Positions 17,555-24,884 of a stretch of 64,000 nt of DNA are shown here, in pieces. How positions within the stretch are numbered: position 1 is the first letter of the stretch; each line of letters begins with the position of its first letter. A program made the translations under genes and the position numbers. Under the pieces are notes generated by a model. That model was not told where the DNA came from and ran no database searches. It saw nothing but the letters and a program-made list of their open reading frames with translations. This DNA comes from Bacillus sp. SLBN-46 (GTDB lineage: Bacteria > Bacillota > Bacilli > Bacillales > Cytobacillaceae), in NCBI RefSeq assembly GCF_031453555.1, contig NZ_JAVIZM010000001.1:4813501-4877500 (forward strand). Reading direction: 5' to 3'.

Positions 17555-17580
17555 ATTCTTTCCTCCCATGTACTTTTCGT

Positions 17581-17592
17581 TTAATCGATTAA
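17581..17592. promoter_or_regulatory. LacI-family operator before the sugar transporter operon
   Basis: TTAATCGATTAA is a perfect 12-bp palindrome, within TTTAATCGATTAACC. The same sequence lies before the lacI gene at 18693, so the two sites form a regulon of one repressor. Confidence 0.8.
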
Positions 17593-17658
17593 CCAAAATT
17601 CAAAAAAATAATAATCTGTTGCATTCCCCCCTCCTCTATCTAACTTTTTATATTAATT

Positions 17659-18669
17659 TTATTTACAGCCACACGAATTTCTAATAACTAATAAAGGATT
17701 TAGAGTTACCACTTGTCGTCGATCTATCGTCTGTCCTTTAATTTTATCCATTATTAACTCTGCAGCATGTATCCCCTGTTGATAAGCTGGCTGTGCAACT
17801 GATGTCAATTGAGGTTCAACAATTGAGGCCCATTCAGGATCATCAAAGCCAATGATTGCAATTTTATCCGGAACCCTTAATCCCACTTCTTTAATATATT
17901 GATAAACGCCAAGAGACATAGAGTTATTACAAACAAACACTGCTGTTGGCGGATCTTCTTGTTCCATTAATTGCTTCATACAAGCATAACCACTATCAAC
18001 ATCAAATTGCCCTTCTTTGACCCAATGATCTTTCAATTGATAGTCGTGATCTAATAGAGCTTGTTTGAATCCCAAAAACCTTTCTCTCCCTGTACTAATC
18101 GTTTGAATTCCAGTAATAATTCCAATTTTCTTATGACCATGCTCAATTAAATGCTCAGTCGCCTGGTAACTTCCTCCGTAATTATCTGTAGTTACAGTAT
18201 CCAAGTTAGCATAATCAGGGCTACGATTTAAAAAAACGGCTGGTACCCCCATATTTTTCAGCTTATTAAAGTAGTGATTGGAACTCCCCGCAGCTGAAAT
18301 AATTAGACCATCAATCCTTTTTCCAAGTAAGAGATTCAAGTAGTTTTGTTCCTTTTCAATATTTGAATCCGAATTACACAATAGGACATTATAACCACTT
18401 TTTGATAATTCATCTTCAATCCCTCTCACAATAGAAGCAAAAAAGGAATTCGCAATATCAGATATCATAAGTCCGATTAATTTGGACTCCTTGACTCTCA
18501 AGCTCTTAGCTAACATATCAGGCTGATAGTTAAGCGCTTTCATCGACTCTAAAACTTTTTTTTCAACTTCTGGACTTACCTTTTTAGTTTTATTTATTAC
18601 ATATGATACTGTTGCAGTAGAAACGCCTGATAAATCTGCAACATCTTTTAATGTTTTCCTTTTCTTCAC
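17659..18669 (-). CDS. LacI-family transcriptional repressor
   Basis: 336-aa repressor. The N-terminal HTH reads TLKDVADLSGVSTATVSYVI with the hinge helix NYQPDMLAKSLR, followed by a periplasmic-binding-like sugar domain. CGC at the C-terminus is unusual but not known to matter. It lies directly upstream of the transporter operon on the same strand. Identical operators before its own gene and before the operon indicate autoregulation and control of the whole cassette. The effector is probably the transported sugar or its phosphate. Confidence 0.92.
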   Translation of the reverse strand: MKKRKTLKDVADLSGVSTATVSYVINKTKKVSPEVEKKVLESMKALNYQPDMLAKSLRVKESKLIGLMISDIANSFFASIVRGIEDELSKSGYNVLLCNSDSNIEKEQNYLNLLLGKRIDGLIISAAGSSNHYFNKLKNMGVPAVFLNRSPDYANLDTVTTDNYGGSYQATEHLIEHGHKKIGIITGIQTISTGRERFLGFKQALLDHDYQLKDHWVKEGQFDVDSGYACMKQLMEQEDPPTAVFVCNNSMSLGVYQYIKEVGLRVPDKIAIIGFDDPEWASIVEPQLTSVAQPAYQQGIHAAELIMDKIKGQTIDRRQVVTLNPLLVIRNSCGCK

Positions 18670-18692
18670 CTAGCGCCTCCAGGATATATAGT

Positions 18693-18704
18693 TTAATCGA
18701 TTAA
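18693..18704. promoter_or_regulatory. LacI-family operator before lacI
   Basis: TTAATCGATTAA, identical to the site at 17581 and 24 bp upstream of the repressor's ATG. Confidence 0.8.
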
Positions 18705-19038
18705 CCTAGATAAATTATAACAAAGAGCACTAATATCTTACAAGTGTATTTTGAAAATATTTCGAAAAAATTACTTAGATAGGATTATTAATGCTCTCTC
18801 ACTTTAATATATATAAATTTCCCTATTCATCTTGGTCACTGCTCCCTGATTTTTTCACAAAATAATATTTAATAGTTTTGTTTTGTACGTAGTTCAGATA
18901 TCATTATACTTGAAAAAGGAGAACAATTTCTGTCACTGTTCACCTTTCGATAATGCAGGTACCAAAGTCATTTTATTTGTTACAATATTCATTTTCCGTA
19001 CTAGCGTTAGTAGTAAAATCTATAATAGATTTCTCTTA
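18705..19038. other. Intergenic region with right flanking repeat
   Basis: AT-rich sequence between lacI and the nucleoside transporter gene. It holds the lacI promoter region and, at 18825-18877, an imperfect copy of the 50-bp sequence at 10438. No gene is supported. Confidence 0.5.
18825..18877 (+). repeat. Right imperfect direct repeat flanking the sugar cassette
   Basis: ATTCATCTTGGTCACTGCTC, then CCTGATTTTTTCACAAAATA and ATATTTAATAGTT, match the left copy at 10438 in order and orientation. Confidence 0.5.
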
Positions 19039-20241
19039 TTACCAAACGAACAAGCCAACAATCATCGCACTTAATAAAGATACTCCCACTCCACTTACTA
19101 GTAGCTTCCACACATTCTTCCCGATGATATTTGATTTCTCTTCACCCAGAATGGAGTTAAATGTACCATAGATCATACCGACTGTGCTAAAGTTAGCAAA
19201 TGATGTTAGGAACGTAACCGCCACCGCAACCGTATGCGGAGCCAATCCATTGATCTTACCCTTTAAGTCCATCATTGCAACAAACTCATTAGTAGCAAGC
19301 TTGATTCCCATTAACTGTGCCACATACATCGCATCAGCTCCCCCTAAACCAAGCAAGAAGGCAAATGGACTAAAGATAACGGAGAATATTTTTTGAATGG
19401 TTAAGCCCTTCACAATAAATCCTAATATTCCATTTACACCAGCGGTTAAGGCCACGTAACCAATGACCATCGCCGTAATCACAATGACCATTTTGATTCC
19501 GACAAGCATACTGTTAGAGATCGTTGAAAAGAAATCTTTTCGCTCTTCCTTAGAAGGAACATACACGATATCTTCCTCTTTACTCACTTCCACAGGATTC
19601 AGCATATTTGCTATCAAAAGCGCATTGAAGCAATTCAACGGAATGGCCACAAATACATAGGTGGCTGGAACCATTGTTAAGTAAGCCCCGATAATTGATC
19701 CACTGATACTGCTCATACTCATGATTCCAAATGTTAATAGGCGATGTTCTTTTAAAACAGTCATTTGTTGACGGATGACAGCCAGTGCCTCCGTATTTCC
19801 AAGAAACATCATTTGGATGGAGAAGAAACTCTCAAGCTTTGGCAAGCCGGATATTTTTGATATGACCCAGCCCACCTTATCAATAATCCATGTTAAGATT
19901 CCGAAATAAGTTAAAATATCAAAGAAAGTAATAATGAAAATAATTGGCATTAAAGCACTAAAAAAGAAATCTACATGTTCATTCGCCATGACAGATGGGA
20001 AAACAAAAGAAATCCCTTCGTTTGCACAGGCAATTAACCAAGTAAAGAAAGAAGCTATTTTATTAATAATCCATGACCCAATTTTCGTAGATAACATAAA
20101 CCACGTAATCGTCAATTCAGCAACCAACAATGTCAAAATGGACTTCCATTTTACGTTTCTTTTATTAGGTGAGCATAAATAAACGAGGCCCATAACAACT
20201 AGTACTCCAACTACATTCAACAAAAAATACACGCTACTCAC
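19039..20241 (-). CDS. Concentrative nucleoside transporter (NupC/NupG family)
   Basis: CNT-family membrane protein of 400 aa with about ten helices that imports nucleosides with protons or sodium. Family segments visible are FFSIQMMFLGNTEALAVIRQ, then MSSISGSIIGAYL, and FANFSTVGMIYGTFNSIL near the end. The N-terminal helices and total length match Bacillus NupC/NupG/YutK. The guanine-class riboswitch upstream (20403-20475) suggests control by guanine or hypoxanthine and transport of purine nucleosides such as guanosine, like B. subtilis NupG. Confidence 0.92.
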   Translation of the reverse strand: MSSVYFLLNVVGVLVVMGLVYLCSPNKRNVKWKSILTLLVAELTITWFMLSTKIGSWIINKIASFFTWLIACANEGISFVFPSVMANEHVDFFFSALMPIIFIITFFDILTYFGILTWIIDKVGWVISKISGLPKLESFFSIQMMFLGNTEALAVIRQQMTVLKEHRLLTFGIMSMSSISGSIIGAYLTMVPATYVFVAIPLNCFNALLIANMLNPVEVSKEEDIVYVPSKEERKDFFSTISNSMLVGIKMVIVITAMVIGYVALTAGVNGILGFIVKGLTIQKIFSVIFSPFAFLLGLGGADAMYVAQLMGIKLATNEFVAMMDLKGKINGLAPHTVAVAVTFLTSFANFSTVGMIYGTFNSILGEEKSNIIGKNVWKLLVSGVGVSLLSAMIVGLFVW

Positions 20242-20283
20242 TCCTTTTGCTTATCATTTCCCAAAACGTTTATTTACAATAGA

Positions 20284-20345
20284 AAAAGTCCTTCCCTTTT
20301 CATACCTTCCGCCACAGACAGAAAGCATGAAAAAGTAAGGACTGT
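20284..20345 (-). terminator. Riboswitch expression platform: intrinsic terminator
   Basis: On the minus strand AGTCCTTACTTTTTCATGC and GGTATGAAAAGGGAAGGACT form a long imperfect stem followed by TTTTT, between the aptamer and the transporter start. Ligand binding would allow this terminator to form. Confidence 0.8.
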
Positions 20346-20402
20346 TTTTTACAGAATCCATTCATCTAAGCCAACCTGACATAAGACTACGTTTCTTCAT
20401 AC

Positions 20403-20475
20403 TTCCTTGTAGTCCGGCATTTTGCGGCTGCCAGGTAGAAACTATCAGACCAACGACACTGATATTATACAAGGA
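20403..20475 (-). promoter_or_regulatory. Purine riboswitch aptamer, guanine class
   Basis: On the minus strand the conserved elements appear in order: TATAAT at the P1/P2 junction, a P2 stem, the J2/3 core TAGTTTCTACC, a P3 stem with GGCA and TGCC, and J3/1 with GACTAC. The ligand-specifying position is C, as in guanine/hypoxanthine aptamers (U in adenine ones). It precedes the nucleoside transporter gene. Confidence 0.9.
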
Positions 20476-20721
20476 TAACAATGTTATAAATATTTAAGGA
20501 ATAGATATCATTCTAATTCAGGTTGTGTTTTGCTTCAATAGGTTTCATTAATGTTGTAATTATTATACTTATAACAATCTTAAGGCAACTTTAGATACTC
20601 CCGAAATGATAACAATCAATCCCAAATAGTATACAAGCCTCTTTTTGTTGTTCTTATAAACAAGCACTTAATGTCACGCATACGATAATGTTGAACAACC
20701 ATTAACAGGGGGTGAATCTCT

Positions 20722-20964
20722 ATGGGACAGGATCATGGTAAATGTCATTCTCACTGTAGTATTTTTGGTGTTTTCCTTGGATTTTTAACTGGTACGATAT
20801 GGTTACTACTTGCAGTTTTAGGGGTAATTTCTGATTTCTTTGAATTACTTGAACTAGGATATCTTGGTCATATTTTAAATATCCTTATTGCGTTAATCGG
20901 CTTCCTTGCTTTTCTTCTCTTTGGGTTATGCATATTCAAGAAAGCTGCGCGCTATTGTAAGTAA
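20722..20964 (+). CDS. Small membrane protein with N-terminal His/Cys motif
   Basis: 80-aa protein of unknown function. The N-terminus GQDHGKCHSHCS is rich in His and Cys and could bind a metal. Two hydrophobic helices follow (about residues 14-40 and 48-72) and the C-terminus is basic (FKKAARYCK). The start has a strong ribosome site (AGGGGGTG, 8 nt before ATG). The gene stands alone between the riboswitch-controlled transporter (divergent) and a terminator at 21020. Confidence 0.75.
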   Translation: MGQDHGKCHSHCSIFGVFLGFLTGTIWLLLAVLGVISDFFELLELGYLGHILNILIALIGFLAFLLFGLCIFKKAARYCK

Positions 20965-21019
20965 AATAGGGGATATAATTAGGATAACTATAGTTTTTAC
21001 AGTATCTAATTTTGAAGAA

Positions 21020-21050
21020 GCAGTGTGATTTGGTGTATGAATCACACTGC
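21020..21050. terminator. Terminator between convergent genes
   Basis: GCAGTGTGAT and ATCACACTGC form a 10-bp stem with an 11-nt loop. CTTTAAAGTTTTTTT follows on the plus strand. Confidence 0.75.
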
Positions 21051-21109
21051 CTTTAAAGTTTTTTTATAAGATCTAGCGCTGAATCTAAGAATCAAAGATT
21101 TTCAGCTAG

Positions 21110-21709
21110 TCAATAGACTCTATAGGTCTGCCCTGTTTGTGCCCCTTCTACACTTTTCAAATAAGCTTTGGCCACTCTGCTTGCTGGGACTGATTCGAAT
21201 CCTGGAAAAAAAGGTCCATATTTATCTAAGGATTCTTCAACCACATTTGGGCTCACATTGTTAATTCGTATGCCACGTGGCATCTCAATGGCCGCCGACT
21301 TAACAAACGCTTGTATCGCTCCTCCAACTAACGCTGCAGATGCTCCTCCGATGATTGGATCATCCATGATAATACCCGTTGTCAGCGTAAAACTGCCCCC
21401 ATTGTTTACATGGGCTAATCCCAATAAAACTAGATTTACCTGTCCTTTTAATTTGCTTTGAATCGATATTTCATTGTTTTCCGGCGTTAGCTCCTTTAAA
21501 GAGCCAAAGTATGTGGCACCAGCCGTACTAACAACTGCATCCACTTTACCTATTTTTTTATACATCTGTTTAATGCTTTCTGGCGATGTAATATCTACAA
21601 ACACATCCATACGAGTACGTCCAGCAGAAATGATTTCATGCCGCGAGGCCAATTCCTTTTGGACCGCACTTCCAATCGTACCAGTAGCTCCTATTAAAAG
21701 AACTCTCAT
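21110..21709 (-). CDS. Short-chain dehydrogenase-like protein lacking the YxxxK motif
   Basis: 199-aa NAD(P)-binding Rossmann protein. The nucleotide site is LLIGATGTIGSAV, and NNVSPNVVEES is the usual post-catalytic segment. The catalytic Tyr-x3-Lys of classical SDRs is absent: the expected place reads GGASAALVGGAIQAFVKSAA. The serine-site region TTGIIMDDP is also altered. It may be an atypical reductase or a non-catalytic NAD(P) sensor. It overlaps the DMT transporter stop by 4 bp and is the last gene of the MFS-DMT-SDR operon. Confidence 0.85.
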   Translation of the reverse strand: MRVLLIGATGTIGSAVQKELASRHEIISAGRTRMDVFVDITSPESIKQMYKKIGKVDAVVSTAGATYFGSLKELTPENNEISIQSKLKGQVNLVLLGLAHVNNGGSFTLTTGIIMDDPIIGGASAALVGGAIQAFVKSAAIEMPRGIRINNVSPNVVEESLDKYGPFFPGFESVPASRVAKAYLKSVEGAQTGQTYRVY

Positions 21710-22677
21710 CGTAAAACCTCCCCAGGTTTATTTTTTTCAGCAGGATATTTTAACCTCCTGCTTACTTTACCTTTATAGAAATTAGCCCCCAACACACCTG
21801 TGATAATCATGATTGATCCAACAATGTGGTGAAACTTGATCTCCTCATGAAGGACAATTGCGCCAGCTAGGATTGAAATCACAGTTGAAAAATTTGAGAA
21901 GATACTCATTTTAGAAGCGGTCAGTTTTGACAAGATATAATTTGATAGGAAGGATGTTAGCATCGTTGCAAATCCGCCTAAAAAAAGCACAGCCATCAAA
22001 AAATCCGGCTTCATGACGAGACTAAAGTATTCTAAGACGTTACCCTTAATAGTTCGTTGAATAATGGCAACCAGATTAAAGAATATCAAACCGAATGTGA
22101 CCATGATGTACGTTAACTGAATCGGGCGGTAGGAAACGGAAAGTGACCTCGCCAGTACAGCATAGCTAGATATCGATAAACAAGAAATGATTAAAAATAC
22201 AATTCCTATGACCTGCCCCTGTGACATCTTTAAGACCACACCATTCATCAAGAAAACAAAGACTACCCCAAAGATGGATAAAAAGATAAAAAAAATCTGC
22301 GTAACATTTATTTTTTCCTTTAGAAAAAATGCAGCAAAAAGGGCCGTTAAGGCAGGCGAAAAGGCTAAAATAATTCCTCCTTCGGCCGATGATGTATAGT
22401 TCAGGCCGAATGCTTGGAAGCTAAAAAATAAGGTGGGGTAGAATAATGCTAGGCTCACTAAGGATATGACAAGCCTCTTATTTTCAAAAGAAATGACAAG
22501 CTTTTCTTTCACAAAGACTTTCATATAAATCGTTAAAACAATCCACCCCACAAGAAACCGATAGCCAAGAGTGTCAATAGGCGATGTTGATCCAATCGCA
22601 ATTTTTGTGAATAAAAAGGATAAACCAACGATGGTTGCATTTAAAAACGCTGCAACATACGGTGCATAATTTTTCAA
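21706..22677 (-). CDS. DMT-superfamily (EamA) transporter
   Basis: 323-aa membrane protein with ten predicted helices in two EamA repeats. The first repeat contains TKIAIGSTSPIDTLGYRFLV and the second FLGGFATMLTSFLSNYILSK. Such proteins export amino acids, metabolites or drugs. The gene starts right after the MFS stop and overlaps the SDR start by 4 bp. Three genes are therefore co-transcribed. The substrate is not deducible. Confidence 0.9.
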   Translation of the reverse strand: MKNYAPYVAAFLNATIVGLSFLFTKIAIGSTSPIDTLGYRFLVGWIVLTIYMKVFVKEKLVISFENKRLVISLVSLALFYPTLFFSFQAFGLNYTSSAEGGIILAFSPALTALFAAFFLKEKINVTQIFFIFLSIFGVVFVFLMNGVVLKMSQGQVIGIVFLIISCLSISSYAVLARSLSVSYRPIQLTYIMVTFGLIFFNLVAIIQRTIKGNVLEYFSLVMKPDFLMAVLFLGGFATMLTSFLSNYILSKLTASKMSIFSNFSTVISILAGAIVLHEEIKFHHIVGSIMIITGVLGANFYKGKVSRRLKYPAEKNKPGEVLR

Positions 22678-24048
22678 CTAAACCCCTTCTTCCGTATTTA
22701 CGATTCTACTTCTAGGCACGCTGTTTCTTTTCAGAGCAAGAATCAAAAGTAGACTAGCAATAGTCAAAATCGTGCTGATGATATATATGAACGTAAAACC
22801 ATTATCAAAAACAGTTAGAATAATCCCTGCAATGGTAGGTCCCATTGTTGACCCTAACGATCTGAACAAGCTTAAATATCCCACTGCTGAACCTGTCTCC
22901 TCTAATTTGATATTTTGCATAATCATCACATTTAGCGGTGCCCCGATAATAATCCCAATTCCAAATCCCATAACAATGATCGTTAAAACGAGCGTTAGAA
23001 TGCTGTTTACAACGAAGGCTAAGGAAACTGCGCCAATTAGCGATAACACAAACCCTGCTATCAACACTATTTTCGCACCAATTTTATCAACCAACATTCC
23101 TCCTATAAGGGAAGCAATCATTGAGGAGATGGCTAAGGGAGTAACACCTAGACCGGATTCCCCTTTATTAAGACCAAGGGTGGTTTCAGAAAACAATGGC
23201 AGTAAATTTATAGTAGATGCCATAATGAAGCCGGATGCTAGGGACAAGAGCAAAATGAACAATGTGTTTCTTTTGGTAAAGTACTGAATGTACATGACTG
23301 GATCAACTGCTTTTTTCTCAATAGGAATCATGATGAAAAACAATGCAATCCCCATGCCGATTAATACGACATTTTCTAAAGTAACCCCCAGCATGATGCT
23401 TAAAATGGTGGCTGTTAAAAGAAATATTCCCTGCGTATCGATTGGCTTTTTCACCACTTGTTGTTCTATTTTCACCTGGGTAAGAAGGATAAGGATGATG
23501 ATGGCAATCGGGACATTAATCAAGAAAATCCACTGCCATTGAAGATGTCCAATAATTAATCCTCCTGCCACTGGACCTAAAATACTGCCAGCTCCGAATA
23601 CCACTCCAATATAGCCTAAATAAGTTCCTCTCTTTTCAGGTGGATAAGTAGCTACAATCTGTGCAGCTGTAATTGGGAATATACCCCCAGTCCCTATGGC
23701 TTGAATGGCCCTGCCTATTAAAAACACGATGAAACTAGGTGCAAAAGCAGATAATAGTGAACCGATGGCGAATAAACTGATTCCAGTAGTAAAGATGGTT
23801 TTTCTTCCAAAGCGATCAGATAGCTTCCCCATAACCGGAATACTTACCGCAAAAAACAATGTGTAAATGGTAAAGCTCCACACACCCCATGATGCAGTCA
23901 CATGATAATGTTCGTTAATTGAACTAAGTGCAGGGCCAACGATCCCGTTGTCTAAAGCTCCCATAAAAATTCCTAATAAAAATGTGAAAAGCGCTAGTCT
24001 TTTTGGTACTTGTTTATTTAGTGCAAGGATAAATGGCTGGGTAGTCAT
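22678..24048 (-). CDS. MFS drug-efflux-type transporter
   Basis: 456-aa major facilitator with motif GALDNGIVGPALSSI in helix 1 (DHA2/EmrB-like motif D) and GKLSDRFGRKTIF between helices 2 and 3 (motif A). Motif C-like GSILGPVAGGLI lies in helix 5. Fourteen helices are plausible. This group exports drugs, dyes or toxic metabolites with protons. It is the first gene of the operon and lies behind the G-tract dyad at 24081, so expression is probably induced by a specific stress. Confidence 0.9.
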   Translation of the reverse strand: MTTQPFILALNKQVPKRLALFTFLLGIFMGALDNGIVGPALSSINEHYHVTASWGVWSFTIYTLFFAVSIPVMGKLSDRFGRKTIFTTGISLFAIGSLLSAFAPSFIVFLIGRAIQAIGTGGIFPITAAQIVATYPPEKRGTYLGYIGVVFGAGSILGPVAGGLIIGHLQWQWIFLINVPIAIIILILLTQVKIEQQVVKKPIDTQGIFLLTATILSIMLGVTLENVVLIGMGIALFFIMIPIEKKAVDPVMYIQYFTKRNTLFILLLSLASGFIMASTINLLPLFSETTLGLNKGESGLGVTPLAISSMIASLIGGMLVDKIGAKIVLIAGFVLSLIGAVSLAFVVNSILTLVLTIIVMGFGIGIIIGAPLNVMIMQNIKLEETGSAVGYLSLFRSLGSTMGPTIAGIILTVFDNGFTFIYIISTILTIASLLLILALKRNSVPRSRIVNTEEGV

Positions 24049-24080
24049 ATATACAACATCCTTCCTTATTTTTCTAGTTT

Positions 24081-24116
24081 ACTCTATACTATACCCCCCT
24101 ACAGTATAGAGTCAAT
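24081..24116 (-). promoter_or_regulatory. Promoter with G6-tract dyad operator for the MFS-DMT-SDR operon
   Basis: ACTCTATACT (24081-24090) and AGTATAGAGT (24103-24112) form a perfect 10-bp inverted repeat around a C6/G6 tract. On the minus strand TTGACT (-35, 24116-24111) and TATAGT (-10) are 16 bp apart and span the dyad. A G6 tract flanked by A/T-rich repeats resembles operators of the CsoR/RcnR/FrmR (DUF156) family. No such regulator lies in the window. Confidence 0.6.
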
Positions 24117-24175
24117 TTTATTTTCTCTAAAAAATAACCCATTTATTCGACACATTTTTTGTAAAGCTTTCTTTT

Positions 24176-24733
24176 TTACTGCTTTGAGCGTTTAATTTCC
24201 TCCACAAGCGCTTCTGTTAGCTGTTTGAATACAACGACCGCCCTTTCATCAACAATCTCACCGAATTCATTAAATTTAGTTGAAGCATGTGGAATTAATA
24301 CCTCTGGTCTCCTTATTAATTGGACATTTAAGGCAAATAAAATCTCTCTTAAGTGCAATTGTGCTCTTACCGTCCCTAGTATCCCTGGTGTGGCCCCCAT
24401 GATGGCCACGATTTTATTAGACAAGGGTGTATCAACGATCGGTCTTGATAACCAATCGAGGGTATTTTTTAACACACCGGTCACTGATGAGTTATATTCT
24501 GGAGAACTAATCAAAACAGCATCCGCATGTTTAACCTGCTCAGCCAAACCTTTTACTGCCTGAGGAAGATCTTCTTCTAAATCTGAATTATAAAGCGGTA
24601 TTTCTGATAAGTCCGCCAGCCCAAAGGTGTAATTTTCGGGAAGATTCCTGCTTATGTGTAACAGAAGATTTTTGTTAATCGAGTCCTTTCTCAAACTTCC
24701 ACATATGCCAACTATTTTTATATTTTTCATCAT
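24176..24733 (-). CDS. NADPH-dependent FMN reductase
   Basis: Flavodoxin-like reductase of about 185 aa (FMN_red family). The phosphate-binding loop is GICGSLRKDSINKNLLL, followed by SPEYNSSVTGVLKNTLDWLS, which contains the flavin-binding PEYN motif. Relatives reduce azo dyes, quinones or chromate. The frame is open upstream to 24778, but CAGGGATC precedes ATG 24733/24730, which starts directly at KNIKIVGICGS. It is divergent from the SgrR-like regulator. No partner gene is attached. Confidence 0.88.
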   Translation of the reverse strand: MMKNIKIVGICGSLRKDSINKNLLLHISRNLPENYTFGLADLSEIPLYNSDLEEDLPQAVKGLAEQVKHADAVLISSPEYNSSVTGVLKNTLDWLSRPIVDTPLSNKIVAIMGATPGILGTVRAQLHLREILFALNVQLIRRPEVLIPHASTKFNEFGEIVDERAVVVFKQLTEALVEEIKRSKQ

Positions 24734-24812
24734 GATCCCTGCCTTCGTTTTTTGTAATCTAATACTTCTTCTTGTCATTCATTATGCTGTGTCCAAAATG
24801 GAATAAAAAGGG

Positions 24813-24818
24813 TATAAT
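24813..24818 (+). promoter_or_regulatory. -10 element before the SgrR-like gene
   Basis: TATAAT, about 65 bp before the start codon. A TGTCCA hexamer 17 bp upstream is only a weak -35. Confidence 0.45.
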
Positions 24819-24884
24819 TCAAGCATAAATGTCCACTTTTAACGGAAACGTTCTGAGGGATAAGAAACAGGGGTACCGAATGAG

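Noticed and set aside
18883..19074. Plus-strand ORF of 63 aa between lacI and the nucleoside transporter
   Set aside because: No ribosome site, overlaps the transporter end in antisense, and the composition is not protein-like.
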